Shown in pieces: positions 45,470-54,902 of a stretch of DNA of 55,307 nt. A model generated the notes under the pieces. It was not told where the DNA came from. It ran no database searches and worked only from the letters and a program-made list of their open reading frames with translations. Position numbers and translations under genes: made by a program. This DNA is from RGIG1995 sp045652425. Lineage in GTDB: Bacteria; Bacillota; Clostridia; Oscillospirales; CAG-272. Position 1 is the first letter of the stretch. Every line of letters begins with the position of its first letter. Where the stretch lies: the NCBI GenBank assembly GCA_045652425.1, contig JAZRUG010000045.1:1-55307 (forward strand), in the 5' to 3' direction.

Positions 45470-48258
45470 CAAACAATACCACTTTGTCGCTTGACTGCGA
45501 AACACAGCAAAACAAAATAAAATTCAGTCCGTATCTGTTGTGGGCTTTCTTTGTTCCCGCCGTACTCTATCTTGTTGTTTATCTGTTGAGAGAAGTATAT
45601 CCAATAGGTGAAGGTTCGGTTTTAGTCCTCGACCTCAACGCTCAATACGTTTATTTTTTTGAAGAATTGCGTGATATTCTGCTCGGTGACGGTAGTCTTC
45701 TTTACTCTTGGCAAAGAGCGCTTGGCGGCGAATTTATGGGAATGTTCGCCTACTATCTCGCAAGTCCGTTTAATTTTCTTATAGCCCTCTTCCCCGAGAA
45801 AGCAATAACAGAAGCGCTTTTAACCATATTCATACTAAAAGCCGGATTTTCCGGATTTAATTTCGCCGTATATCTTCACTATTCGGACAGAATGAAAAAT
45901 AAATACGCGTCGGTTATTTTTTCCACAATGTATGCATTAACTTCGTATGCTATGGTTAATGCTCACAACACAATGTGGATAGACGTTCTTTTGTTCCTAC
46001 CTTTGATAGTTCTCGGTCTTGAAGACCTTATAAACAAAAGAAAATACAAACTTTACACGATAGTTTTAACGGTTGCCGTTATTTCAAACTTCTACATCGG
46101 ATTTATGCTTTGCGTATTTATATTCGTTTATGCGATATATTACTACTGCGCGTATGGATATTCCGAAAAATATAACGAGTCAGGCGAAGGTTTCCACACG
46201 TTAAAATCATTCTTACGCGTACTGTTATTTTCTTTACTTGCATTAGGAATGTCGGCGGTTATAATTTTCACTATATACTATTCCCTCAAATTTGGAAAGA
46301 ATGATTTTTCTAATCCCGACTATACTTTAAATTCAAAGTTTAATCTGTTAGACCTTTTTGCAAAAATGCTCCCCAACTCTTACGATACTGTAAGACCGGA
46401 AGGACTTCCGTTTGTGTATTGCGGTGTTCTTTCTTTGGTGCTTATGCCGGTATTCTTTATATCAAGAAAAATTACTCCGCGTGAAAAGATAGCTGCAGGA
46501 TTTATTCTTTCAGTTATGGTTATTCTCTTTTCTGCCTCAACCCTCGATATATTTATGCACGGTATGCAGAAGCCCAACTGGCTCAATTACAGATATAGTT
46601 TTATGTTTTGCTTCTTGCTTGTAGTTTTTGCGCATCAAGCTTTTAACTATTTAAAAGATGTCAATTTCAATCATATAGTCGCTTCGTGCGGTGGTTTGGT
46701 TCTTTTAATCGTTCTCGTACAAAATGAAGAATACAAGTTCATTGATAACGTTCTCTGTATTTGGATAAGCCTTATTTGCGTAGGTGTTTATCTGCTTACG
46801 CTTTATGCAGTAAAAAAAGAAAAGACTACACAGTTTACTTCGCTTATACTTGCAATTTTAGTTTCCACAGAACTTTTGATAAACGGGTATGTAAATCTGG
46901 ATTCACTTGATCAAGATGTTATTTTCACGAAAAGAACAGCGTATAGAGAATATATCGACAAGATGCGCCCCCTTACAGACTATGTACTCGAAAAAGACAC
47001 CTCGTTCTACCGTTTTGAAAAGATGAGCCACAGAAGAACCAATGATAATATGGCGCTTGACATAAATGGTATTTCAAGCTCAACTTCGACTCTTAACGCA
47101 TCTATAGTAAAACTTCTCAATCAATTTGGCTATTCATCAAAATCCCATTGGTCAAAATATTACGGCGGAACACCCGCGTCGGACGCGCTTCTCGGTATTA
47201 AATATATCATAACCGATGACAAACTGAATAATGAATTTTTCAAAGAATTACACCGTGAAAACGGGTTCAGCGTTTATCAAAGCAAATATGCTCAAAGCGT
47301 TGCTTTTGCAGTATCGCGCAGAGCCGAATACGTCGATTTCGGTTTCTATGAAACACCGTTTGAGCTTATAAATGAACTTGTTACCTCTATGCTTGACGCA
47401 GATTCAACAATTCAATTATTTAAACCCATAGAAAACATAACCGAAACAACAGACAACGCAATAAAATCCCAAGCCACCTCCGAATACACTAAATATGTTC
47501 CTAAAAAAGAAGGCAGTAATGCCATAGTATCATATACCTTTAATGCTCCGACAACCGATGAAATATACTTCTTCTATCCGTCGGATTACCCGAGAAAAGT
47601 TAAGCTTTTGCTCAACAACAGAGATTGGGGGACTTTCTTTGACAACGAAACCGACAGAATCGTTTCCCTTTCAACCTTTGAAAAAGACGAGACTGTTAAT
47701 TTGAAAGTTACCCTTGATGACGATAATCTTTATATTTTAACAGACCAAAACTACTTCTATTATATGGACACCGAAATATATAAGGAAGTAATGACAAAGC
47801 TCAACGAGTGCAGTTTTGAAGTTACCGAACATTCGGATACAAGACTCAAAGGTACGATAAACGTTAAAGAAAACGATTCGCTTTTATTTACCTCTATTCC
47901 TTATGATGAAGGTTGGCACATCTACTGCGACGGAGAGGAACTCGACCTTGCAATAACGGCAGACTCTTTACTTGCTGCCCGAATCGATAAAGGCGAACAC
48001 GAGCTTGAATTTGTATACAGACCTAATTGCTTTATATACGGCTGTATCGTCGCCGCTATTTCTTTCTTTATATTCGCTGCTGTAATCGTATTTGATGAAA
48101 TAGTAAAGAGAAAGAAAAGAAAACTTCTTGTACAAAAAGCCGTAGACGATTTCTACGAAGAGTTTGAAATGCCCGAAGATATTGAAAATGACGTTTCCGA
48201 TACTCCGAGCGAAGATACAAACGAAAAAAGCACAGAAAATCAGCCACCTGCTGAATAA
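45466..48258 (+). CDS. YfhO-family large membrane protein
   Basis: A 930-residue protein with about 12-14 N-terminal membrane helices (to about residue 470), a large extracytoplasmic region, and a last helix near 865-890 before a charged, acidic tail. The opening GEGSVLVLDLNAQYVYFF is typical of YfhO, a GT-C-like family; Bacillus YfhO helps glycosylate lipoteichoic acid. The aspartate in that segment may be the catalytic residue. Likely role: transfer of a sugar from a lipid carrier to a wall or membrane polymer. Confidence 0.88.
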   Translation: MTNNTTLSLDCETQQNKIKFSPYLLWAFFVPAVLYLVVYLLREVYPIGEGSVLVLDLNAQYVYFFEELRDILLGDGSLLYSWQRALGGEFMGMFAYYLASPFNFLIALFPEKAITEALLTIFILKAGFSGFNFAVYLHYSDRMKNKYASVIFSTMYALTSYAMVNAHNTMWIDVLLFLPLIVLGLEDLINKRKYKLYTIVLTVAVISNFYIGFMLCVFIFVYAIYYYCAYGYSEKYNESGEGFHTLKSFLRVLLFSLLALGMSAVIIFTIYYSLKFGKNDFSNPDYTLNSKFNLLDLFAKMLPNSYDTVRPEGLPFVYCGVLSLVLMPVFFISRKITPREKIAAGFILSVMVILFSASTLDIFMHGMQKPNWLNYRYSFMFCFLLVVFAHQAFNYLKDVNFNHIVASCGGLVLLIVLVQNEEYKFIDNVLCIWISLICVGVYLLTLYAVKKEKTTQFTSLILAILVSTELLINGYVNLDSLDQDVIFTKRTAYREYIDKMRPLTDYVLEKDTSFYRFEKMSHRRTNDNMALDINGISSSTSTLNASIVKLLNQFGYSSKSHWSKYYGGTPASDALLGIKYIITDDKLNNEFFKELHRENGFSVYQSKYAQSVAFAVSRRAEYVDFGFYETPFELINELVTSMLDADSTIQLFKPIENITETTDNAIKSQATSEYTKYVPKKEGSNAIVSYTFNAPTTDEIYFFYPSDYPRKVKLLLNNRDWGTFFDNETDRIVSLSTFEKDETVNLKVTLDDDNLYILTDQNYFYYMDTEIYKEVMTKLNECSFEVTEHSDTRLKGTINVKENDSLLFTSIPYDEGWHIYCDGEELDLAITADSLLAARIDKGEHELEFVYRPNCFIYGCIVAAISFFIFAAVIVFDEIVKRKKRKLLVQKAVDDFYEEFEMPEDIENDVSDTPSEDTNEKSTENQPPAE

Positions 48259-48272
48259 ACCCAAACACAAAT

Positions 48273-48303
48273 GACCACCCTCAAAAACGGGGGTGGTCTT
48301 TTT
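48273..48303 (+). terminator. Terminator after the YfhO gene
   Basis: GACCACCC pairs with GGGTGGTC, then five T. The next gene's proposed start lies inside its T-run. Confidence 0.85.
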
Positions 48304-48709
48304 GATTACAAAATATTATGAATATCCGCTAGTTTTTTTAGTCGGCGGAAGCGTTTATATGCTGCTTGAAATAACGTGGCGCGGCTTTACCCATTGGTCT
48401 ATGGGTATATGCGGCGGCATCTGTTTTCTCGGCATATATATTTTTGAAATATTGCAAAGCGATTGCCATATAGTAAAAAAATGCTTATTCGGCAGTTTGT
48501 TCATTACACTAAACGAATTTATAACGGGTTGCATCGTGAACATTTTACTAAAATGGAACGTTTGGGACTATTCAGAATATATCTTTAACATACTCGGACA
48601 AGTATGTATGCTGTATTCGTTACTATGGTTCTTGCTCTGTATTCCTGCATATAAAATCGCAAGATTAATAAGAGATAAAATATTTTCACCAAGAAAAGCC
48701 TTGCAATAA
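48302..48709 (+). CDS. Small membrane protein, putative ABC-transporter-permease-like (CmpB type)
   Basis: A 135-residue protein with four hydrophobic segments. SVYMLLEITWRGFTHWSMGI and LNEFITGCIVN resemble the small "putative ABC transporter permease" (CmpB-like) family, with a charged Glu/Arg in the first helix. The start is uncertain: I propose TTG at 48302 with GGGGG eight bases upstream, but GTG at 48293 or the ATG at 48359 are possible. The G-rich ribosome site would be the 3' arm of the preceding terminator. No independent promoter is clear, so it may rely on read-through. Confidence 0.7.
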   Translation: MITKYYEYPLVFLVGGSVYMLLEITWRGFTHWSMGICGGICFLGIYIFEILQSDCHIVKKCLFGSLFITLNEFITGCIVNILLKWNVWDYSEYIFNILGQVCMLYSLLWFLLCIPAYKIARLIRDKIFSPRKALQ

Positions 48710-48713
48710 ACTC

Positions 48714-48756
48714 CTTTCGACTGTATAATGATTATAACACAGTCGAAAAAATAGGA
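48714..48756 (+). promoter_or_regulatory. Palindromic leader of the HAD phosphatase gene
   Basis: TTTCGACTGT (48714-48723) and ACAGTCGAAA (48738-48747) form a perfect 10-bp palindrome around a TATAAT box. CTCCT before the left arm could also pair with the AGGAG ribosome site (48752-48756). Confidence 0.45.
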
Positions 48757-48763
48757 GATTTCT

Positions 48764-49405
48764 ATGTATAACGTTGTTCTTTTTGACCTTGACGGAACAC
48801 TTACAGACCCCGGTGTCGGTATTACAAACTCTGTTGCTTATGCCCTCAAAGCTTTTGGGATTGAAAACACAGACAGACGACAGCTTTATAAATTTATCGG
48901 TCCGCCGCTTAAAGACTCTTTTTCAAAATATTATTCTCTTTCCGAGGCTGACTGCGAAAAAGCTGTTTTTGAATACAGAGTTTATTTTAAAGAAAAAGGA
49001 ATGTTTGAGAATTCTGTCTATGATAACGTTCCGGAGCTTCTTCAAAAACTTAAAGCCGCCGGAAAAAGACTTGTTATTGCAACGTCGAAACCCGAGGAAT
49101 TTGCCGTTACTATCCTTAAACATTTTGATTTATACAAATATTTTGACTCTGTCTGCGGTGCATCTATGGACGGCAAAAGAAGCATAAAGGGCGACGTTAT
49201 CAAATACGCGCTTGATAAATGTAATATAACCGCCCTTGACAAAACAGTTATGATAGGCGACCGCGAACACGATATTATCGGTGCTAAATCTGTCGGCATT
49301 GATTCAATAGGGGTGCTCTACGGCTACGGCAACCTTGATGAACTGACAAGTGCGGGGGCAACGTATATTGCAAAAGAAGTTAATGACATTTTTAAATTTA
49401 TATAA
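48764..49405 (+). CDS. HAD-family phosphatase (phosphoglycolate phosphatase-like)
   Basis: A 213-residue HAD hydrolase. Motif I is FDLDGTLTD (nucleophile Asp9), motif II VIATSK, and motif IV GDREHDIIGA; a small helical cap lies between I and II. It is closest in pattern to Gph/PGP-type phosphatases. Metabolite repair is a likely role. It has a ribosome site TAGGAG and a palindromic leader. Confidence 0.92.
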   Translation: MYNVVLFDLDGTLTDPGVGITNSVAYALKAFGIENTDRRQLYKFIGPPLKDSFSKYYSLSEADCEKAVFEYRVYFKEKGMFENSVYDNVPELLQKLKAAGKRLVIATSKPEEFAVTILKHFDLYKYFDSVCGASMDGKRSIKGDVIKYALDKCNITALDKTVMIGDREHDIIGAKSVGIDSIGVLYGYGNLDELTSAGATYIAKEVNDIFKFI

Positions 49406-49407
49406 TC

Positions 49408-49440
49408 ATAGAGGATATGGGCTTCGCCCATATCCTCTAT
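49408..49440. terminator. Bidirectional terminator hairpin with GGCTTCGCC core
   Basis: A perfect 15-bp stem with loop TTC between convergent genes. It includes the TAG stop of the minus-strand gene. The core (ATATGGGCTTCGCCCATAT) nearly matches the hairpin at 23824-23853. Confidence 0.8.
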
Positions 49441-50342
49441 GTATTTTCAATATACCATTTTATTTCGTCTTCTATCCAATATGCAAAACGGGTATACGGC
49501 AGTCTGCTTTCGTGTTTCTTTATCTGCTTATAAAGCGGCGCGCCGTCAACCTGCCCTTCCCATATATCCGCATAACAAAAATCGTACTCATCACGCTCAA
49601 CTGTTTTCATATACTCTATAGCATCTGCGTGTATAAGCTTAATTTTCTCTTTATGCTCAAATTGGGGCAAAATATATTTTTCAAAAAGTATAATTATTTT
49701 TTCGCTTATTTCTACAATAGTTATACTTTTTACTTTTTCCATAAGGGATATGATATAAGGATAATATCCAAGTCCAAGCCCTAAAACAAGACATCTGCCC
49801 TCGGCTTTGTCAACGTCTATTTGCATAGAATTAACTTCAGACGGACATACGCTTACCCACGGCATATTCCCCTCATATACACTGGGAAAAAATACTCTGT
49901 TGCTAAAAAATCCTAACTTTGGAACGACAAGTTCTTCCGAAAGTTTCGGCATATCGTACTGAAAAAATTCGCCCTTTTCGTAACAAGCATTAGTAAGCAA
50001 TACGTTTCCGTTGCTTACCGTTGGAACTTTAATATTTTTCAGATACTCGTCTTCATAAAAATCTTTCTTTTTTAAACACTTGGCATTTGCAAACAGTTTT
50101 TTCAAATAGTCATCGTCTGCATAATCCCATATATTTAACAAATCACATAGTTTCTTCACTATGTAAAAGGTCTCGAAATCACCATTGTAATACCCCTCTT
50201 TTGTCAGCTCGTCAAGCTGTTCTTTGGGGTATTTCTTTTTTTCTTTTTCAAGTTCAGAAACCGTATAGTTCACTACAGGAGAAGTATCAATTATCTTTTG
50301 AGAAATATAACTCGAAAGCTTTAAACTTGCTTCTTTGTTCAT
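49437..50342 (-). CDS. Spermidine-synthase-like / SAM-methyltransferase-fold protein
   Basis: A 301-residue protein of uncertain function. The C-terminal half has a Rossmann methyltransferase core: VLGLGLGYYPYIISL (SAM-type glycine loop), ITIVEISEKII (acidic residue ending strand 2) and DEYDFCYADIWEG. This resembles spermidine synthase, but the N-terminal 140 residues do not look like its beta-hairpin domain. Last gene of the five-gene minus-strand run. Substrate cannot be inferred. Confidence 0.65.
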   Translation of the reverse strand: MNKEASLKLSSYISQKIIDTSPVVNYTVSELEKEKKKYPKEQLDELTKEGYYNGDFETFYIVKKLCDLLNIWDYADDDYLKKLFANAKCLKKKDFYEDEYLKNIKVPTVSNGNVLLTNACYEKGEFFQYDMPKLSEELVVPKLGFFSNRVFFPSVYEGNMPWVSVCPSEVNSMQIDVDKAEGRCLVLGLGLGYYPYIISLMEKVKSITIVEISEKIIILFEKYILPQFEHKEKIKLIHADAIEYMKTVERDEYDFCYADIWEGQVDGAPLYKQIKKHESRLPYTRFAYWIEDEIKWYIENT

Positions 50343-50351
50343 TTATTCACC

Positions 50352-51137
50352 TTAATCAAATAATTTTAATGCAGGTATTGCCGCAACAATAGCGTTATCA
50401 AAATCGGGTACAAATCTGCTTTCAAGCGTAAGTCTGTCGTTGTAACCGCATTTTTTGAGGGCGTTTGACCACTTGATACAATCATCTTTATCCTCTAAAG
50501 TAGGCTGCGCTCTGTCATCGTTGGCTCTTGCTATATGAACGTGCTTCAACATTCCGTTTGAATTTTCAATGGCGTCCATAGTTTCATTATTTTTAAACAT
50601 ATGGAAAAAGTCAGCCAAACAAAAAATGTTACTGTGATTTGTAAACTTACAAGCTTCAATTCCCTCTTCAACTGTGTTTATAAAATTTGTTTCTCCGCGA
50701 TTAAGTGGCTCGATAACAATTTTTATACCGTACTGAGAAGCGATATCTCCGCAGAATCTAAGGAATTTTGCATTTTGCTCCATAGCTTTTTCAAAGCTAA
50801 AGCCATCAGGAATAAGTCTTGATTTTCCGCTTCCTACAACAACGATTTCGCCTCCGAGTATAGCCGCCCTCTCCATACCTATTTTGGTATATTCTTCTAA
50901 AGTTGAAAAATTAACGTTGTCGCCCACAACCTTAATATCCATTTTTTTGTCGAAATAACCGTTATATGTTTCAGTCTTTATGTCAAACTCTTTCAAAGTT
51001 TTCGCAAACTCCGAAAATGTCGCTTCGTCCATATCCTTTATAACGTTAAAAGTAGCTTCAATATAATCGTATCCGGCGTTTTTAACAATACTTATATACT
51101 CTTTGCCTCTCACACCCAAACATACACCGTATCTCAT
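50352..51137 (-). CDS. Sugar phosphate isomerase/epimerase, TIM-barrel
   Basis: A 261-residue protein of the xylose-isomerase-like (AP endonuclease family 2) barrel. Visible are the first strand YDYIEATF, the central metal-ligand segment IVIEPLNRGETNFINT, LADFFHMFKN and LTLESRF. Metal-dependent sugar isomerisation or epimerisation is expected. Its start overlaps the stop of the upstream MATE gene by four bases. Confidence 0.9.
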   Translation of the reverse strand: MRYGVCLGVRGKEYISIVKNAGYDYIEATFNVIKDMDEATFSEFAKTLKEFDIKTETYNGYFDKKMDIKVVGDNVNFSTLEEYTKIGMERAAILGGEIVVVGSGKSRLIPDGFSFEKAMEQNAKFLRFCGDIASQYGIKIVIEPLNRGETNFINTVEEGIEACKFTNHSNIFCLADFFHMFKNNETMDAIENSNGMLKHVHIARANDDRAQPTLEDKDDCIKWSNALKKCGYNDRLTLESRFVPDFDNAIVAAIPALKLFD

Positions 51138-52528
51138 ATATTTTCCTCCAATAATTCTTGTCTTTTTATCTTATTGTTTATTTTTACCCTAACACATATA
51201 TACGCTGTAATCTGCGCCAAGGTCGCCAACAACCAAGATACAGGGAAACACAGGAATATCATCTCAAAGGAGGGCGAAATCGGATATATAAACAATATCC
51301 ACAGTACTCTCGTTGCGCAAACAAATATAATATTCAAAACTGTTGGAAGGGTTGAACGTTCCATTCCTTTTAACGCCCCCGGAATAAGCACGTTTGGCAA
51401 ATATAACAAGCAAGTCTTACCTACTATCCCAAGTCTTATAGCACCAGCTTTTATAACTTCGCTGTCTTTGTTAAAAATCGAAAGCAAAAATTCGGTTTTC
51501 CAAAGCACAATCAAACTGAGAAAAATCGTTACAAAAGTTCCCATAAGCATTGAGGTTATAACTACTTTGTCTATTCTCTTGTACTTTTTAGCACCGTAGT
51601 TCTGTCCTACACAACTTACCATAGCCTGTTCTATGGCGTTCATCGCCAGAAATATAAAGTTCTCAACACTTGTTGCCACCGACGATCCTGCAATATATGC
51701 ATCATCGTATGTGTTTATATTGGACTGTAAAAACAGATTTGCAAAACTAAATAACATACTGTTTATACCTGAAGGAACACCGACTCGCAATATATCCAAA
51801 AACGGCTCCTTATGCAACTTAATATCTTTTATACGAATATTGAATACCCTTTCAGACTTAAGCAATATTCTCATAACCATCATAGATGAAAACACCTGAG
51901 ATGATACAGTACCTATTGCCGCGCCCACAACACTGAGTTTAAATACACAAACACATAAAAGACTTACGGCTATATTTATAAGTCCCGACGCACTCAAAAT
52001 GTAAAGAGGTCTCTGCGTGTCTCCCCCCGCCCTAAGTATGCCCGAACCGAAGTTATAAAGCATCAAAAACGGAGAGCCAAGAAAATATATTCTCATATAT
52101 GCAGTAGCAGGTCCTAATACATTTGCGGGAGTGTCTATAAGTATAAGCAACGGCTTCGACAGAAAGAAACCTAAAAATGCCAACACGACACCACTTACAA
52201 GAGCCGTCATTATGGAAGTATGAGTAGCTTTGTCAAGCATTTCTCTATTACCCGCACCATAATGCTTTGCGCAGGTTACCGTTGCACCAACCGACAGTCC
52301 TATAAAGAAGTAAAGCAGTATATTCGTCAGCGACGTCGTCGCGCCTATTGCAGCCAGTGCGGTTTTTCCTGCAAAGTTACCTACTATTACAGAACCAAGA
52401 GTTATGTATAACTGTTGGAGGAAGTTTGTCAAAATAACCGGAAGTGTAAAAATCAAAAGAGTTTTAAAAATAGGTCCTTCCGTAAGATTCATTCCGTATC
52501 GAGATTTGCTAAAAATTTTAAGTCGCAT
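51134..52528 (-). CDS. MATE-family multidrug exporter 2
   Basis: A 464-residue protein with 12 predicted membrane helices in two halves. The N-terminal MNLTEGPIFKTLLIFTLPVI and the VGATVTCAKHYGAGN motif are typical of the NorM/DinF-like MATE branch common in Clostridia. Expected role: sodium- or proton-driven export. It is a paralogue of the upstream gene (similar motifs along its length). The start is the ATG with AAGGAG; a longer frame adds ten residues. Confidence 0.93.
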   Translation of the reverse strand: MRLKIFSKSRYGMNLTEGPIFKTLLIFTLPVILTNFLQQLYITLGSVIVGNFAGKTALAAIGATTSLTNILLYFFIGLSVGATVTCAKHYGAGNREMLDKATHTSIMTALVSGVVLAFLGFFLSKPLLILIDTPANVLGPATAYMRIYFLGSPFLMLYNFGSGILRAGGDTQRPLYILSASGLINIAVSLLCVCVFKLSVVGAAIGTVSSQVFSSMMVMRILLKSERVFNIRIKDIKLHKEPFLDILRVGVPSGINSMLFSFANLFLQSNINTYDDAYIAGSSVATSVENFIFLAMNAIEQAMVSCVGQNYGAKKYKRIDKVVITSMLMGTFVTIFLSLIVLWKTEFLLSIFNKDSEVIKAGAIRLGIVGKTCLLYLPNVLIPGALKGMERSTLPTVLNIIFVCATRVLWILFIYPISPSFEMIFLCFPVSWLLATLAQITAYICVRVKINNKIKRQELLEENI

Positions 52529-52570
52529 TTTTATCTCCTTATATCCAATAACCCACACAAAAGTTATTTT

Positions 52571-53938
52571 CTACCCTTTCGCATCAACAAGAAAATTTTT
52601 TATGTGCATTCTAAAAGCTATACACATTGCCAAAGATGACAATGCCCAGGACAACGGGAAACACACAAACAGCATATTGAATGCAAACAACGTATTTGCG
52701 GGAAACAGAGGAAATATAAGTGTTATCCACACAATTCTGCTGAATAATACAGAAAAAATATTCAAAAACATCGGTGTCTTGGATTTTTCCATACCTCTCA
52801 TAGCCGGTGAGAATATAACTGCCGGTGATTCTAAAATATAGCCGAAACACATTATAAGAAGCTTACCTATACCTATTTCAACAACAGCCTTTTCTGTCGT
52901 AAACATTCCAAGCAAAACCTTAGGTATCAACGCCACTACACATGCAAGTATAAGCGACAACATAGCTACAGTCAAAATGCCTATTACAACGACTTTTTCA
53001 ATTCGTTTAAACTTTTTAGCCCCGTAATTCTGTCCAACATAGCTTACAGTAGCAGTACCGAATGCACTTTGGGTAAGATTTATGTAGTTCGATATACTCG
53101 TTCCCGCAGAGTTTGCAGATATAAACTCTTTTCCAAACGTATTTATAGTTGACTGTAAAGTGATATTCGCAAAGTTGAAAAGTATTGCATTAAGCCCTGA
53201 AGGAATGCCTATTTTTACTATATTTGCCAACTCGTCTTTATGAAATCTCATTTTCTTTATATTGAATTTCATATCATCATCGCGTTTAATCATAATCCAC
53301 AGCACCCACACTGATGATACCATCTGCGAAGCAACTGTTGCAATAGCAACCCCCGCCTCTGCCATTTCAAAGAAAATTACCAAGATAAGATTTAATACAA
53401 CATTTACTGCTCCGGACACACTCAATATATAAAGAGGACGTTTTGTATCCCCACTTGCCCTCAAAAGACCTGAGCTGAAATTATAGAGCATTGAAAATGG
53501 AGAACCCAAAAAGATAATTGACATATACCTGACAGAATGGTCTATTACGTCTGCAGGTGTATCCATCAACTGAAGTAAAGGTCTTGACAATAACACTCCG
53601 ACAATTGCCAAAAACAGACCGCTAAAAAGAGCCAAAGCTATTGAAGTATGAACAGTTTTGCTTATACGCGCTTTATCTTTTGCGCCAAAAAACTTCGCGC
53701 AGGTTACCGTTGCTCCAACAGACATTCCAACGAACAGATTCAATATAAGATTTGTTACGTAGCCGGTAGAGCCAACTGCCGCGTGAGCAGTAACCCCCGC
53801 AAACTTACCTACAACAATTTGGTCTGCAGTATTGTAAAATTGCTGTAACAGACTTGTCGCTATGACAGGTAATGCAAATAGTATTAACTGTTTAAATATC
53901 GGGCCCTGCGTCAAATCCATTCCTTTTGTATTTTTCAT
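52571..53938 (-). CDS. MATE-family multidrug exporter 1
   Basis: A 455-residue MATE exporter with 12 helices: MDLTQGPIFKQLILFALPVI, QIVVGKFAGVTAHAAVGSTG, VGATVTCAKFFGAKD. A tandem paralogue of the next gene. The start chosen has ATGGAGG upstream; a longer frame adds 22 residues covering that site. Tandem MATE genes may form a mixed dimer or handle different substrates; neither can be decided from sequence. Confidence 0.93.
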   Translation of the reverse strand: MKNTKGMDLTQGPIFKQLILFALPVIATSLLQQFYNTADQIVVGKFAGVTAHAAVGSTGYVTNLILNLFVGMSVGATVTCAKFFGAKDKARISKTVHTSIALALFSGLFLAIVGVLLSRPLLQLMDTPADVIDHSVRYMSIIFLGSPFSMLYNFSSGLLRASGDTKRPLYILSVSGAVNVVLNLILVIFFEMAEAGVAIATVASQMVSSVWVLWIMIKRDDDMKFNIKKMRFHKDELANIVKIGIPSGLNAILFNFANITLQSTINTFGKEFISANSAGTSISNYINLTQSAFGTATVSYVGQNYGAKKFKRIEKVVVIGILTVAMLSLILACVVALIPKVLLGMFTTEKAVVEIGIGKLLIMCFGYILESPAVIFSPAMRGMEKSKTPMFLNIFSVLFSRIVWITLIFPLFPANTLFAFNMLFVCFPLSWALSSLAMCIAFRMHIKNFLVDAKG

Positions 53939-54010
53939 TGTTTGCCTCCATTTTTTTGCATCCACAACTGCATCAAAATGGCAAGCTAAAATAAAGCTTG
54001 CCAAAAAATA

Positions 54011-54715
54011 CTATACCAATATTTTTCTATCGTGAGTCATATCCACATTATTTGCATAAAGATGGGACATATCCGAAAAACACAGACACTTAGGTGCTGT
54101 GAAACCGTTTTCGTTATTCTTGAATTCAATTATAGTTACACCTGTGTGTGTAGGTGCAAATGACGACCACATAATATGCATCGGTATGTGCAAAAGATGA
54201 GAAAGCCAAGTTCTCGTAAATACCGCGTGGCAAAACAGCGCGACTCTGTCTTCGTTAGGGCGAAGAATTCTGTATATACCGTTTTCTTCTTTATAACCCA
54301 AACGCTCGAGAAAATCACGACCGCTACTCTTTATGTAATTAAAAGCCTTCTCCATCTCTGTTGAACTTAAAGCCTTTGTTTCAAAAGTCTTCTCAAAAGG
54401 AATATCCACTTCTCCGTTTTCACGTAAAAGCGTATTTTGCAAAAGTGAAACAGACTTTCTTTCCCCGTCGGGATACGTGGTTAATCTTTCACTTTGAACC
54501 TCGTGAGTCCATTCCTCTATTGAATAAGGCAGACCGAGAAGACGGCAGGTGGGTTCAGCAGTTTCTATAGCTCTTCCCATAGGCGAAGAATATATAACGT
54601 TAATACCCGAATCCTTCATTCTTTTTGAAACTGCTTCTGCCTGTACCTTTCCAAAATCGGTCAAGCAGTCGTCTTTATAGTTTGGGTCTCCGTGTCTTAC
54701 AATATATAAAAGCAT
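54011..54715 (-). CDS. Histidine phosphatase-family protein
   Basis: A 234-residue phosphoglycerate-mutase-like phosphatase. The catalytic VRHGDPN has the phospho-accepting histidine near residue 8. YSSPMGRAIETAEP gives the second arginine, and FCHAVFTRTWLSHLL supplies the last histidine. First gene of the minus-strand run with two MATE exporters, an isomerase and a methyltransferase-fold protein. Substrate unknown. Confidence 0.92.
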   Translation of the reverse strand: MLLYIVRHGDPNYKDDCLTDFGKVQAEAVSKRMKDSGINVIYSSPMGRAIETAEPTCRLLGLPYSIEEWTHEVQSERLTTYPDGERKSVSLLQNTLLRENGEVDIPFEKTFETKALSSTEMEKAFNYIKSSGRDFLERLGYKEENGIYRILRPNEDRVALFCHAVFTRTWLSHLLHIPMHIMWSSFAPTHTGVTIIEFKNNENGFTAPKCLCFSDMSHLYANNVDMTHDRKILV

Positions 54716-54749
54716 TTATGTATTCTCCAATTCAATTTAATATATAATG

Positions 54750-54778
54750 ATTATACCATATATAACACTATCAAACAA
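54750..54778 (-). promoter_or_regulatory. Promoter of the phosphatase-MATE operon
   Basis: Minus-strand TTGTTT, a 17-bp spacer and TATAAT, with GGAG before the ATG. Confidence 0.7.
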
Positions 54779-54852
54779 GCGACCTTTTCAAGATTTTTCA
54801 AAATTTTATTAAAAAAACAGCACTTTTTTTCCTTAAAAAAGCAAAAAAGCTA

Positions 54853-54881
54853 TTGACATTATTAAAACAATGTGATAATAT
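54853..54881 (+). promoter_or_regulatory. Promoter of tRNA-Arg
   Basis: TTGACA, a 17-bp spacer and TAATAT, 21 bases before the tRNA. Confidence 0.8.
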
Positions 54882-54902
54882 TACAAGGTACGAAAAATAA
54901 AT

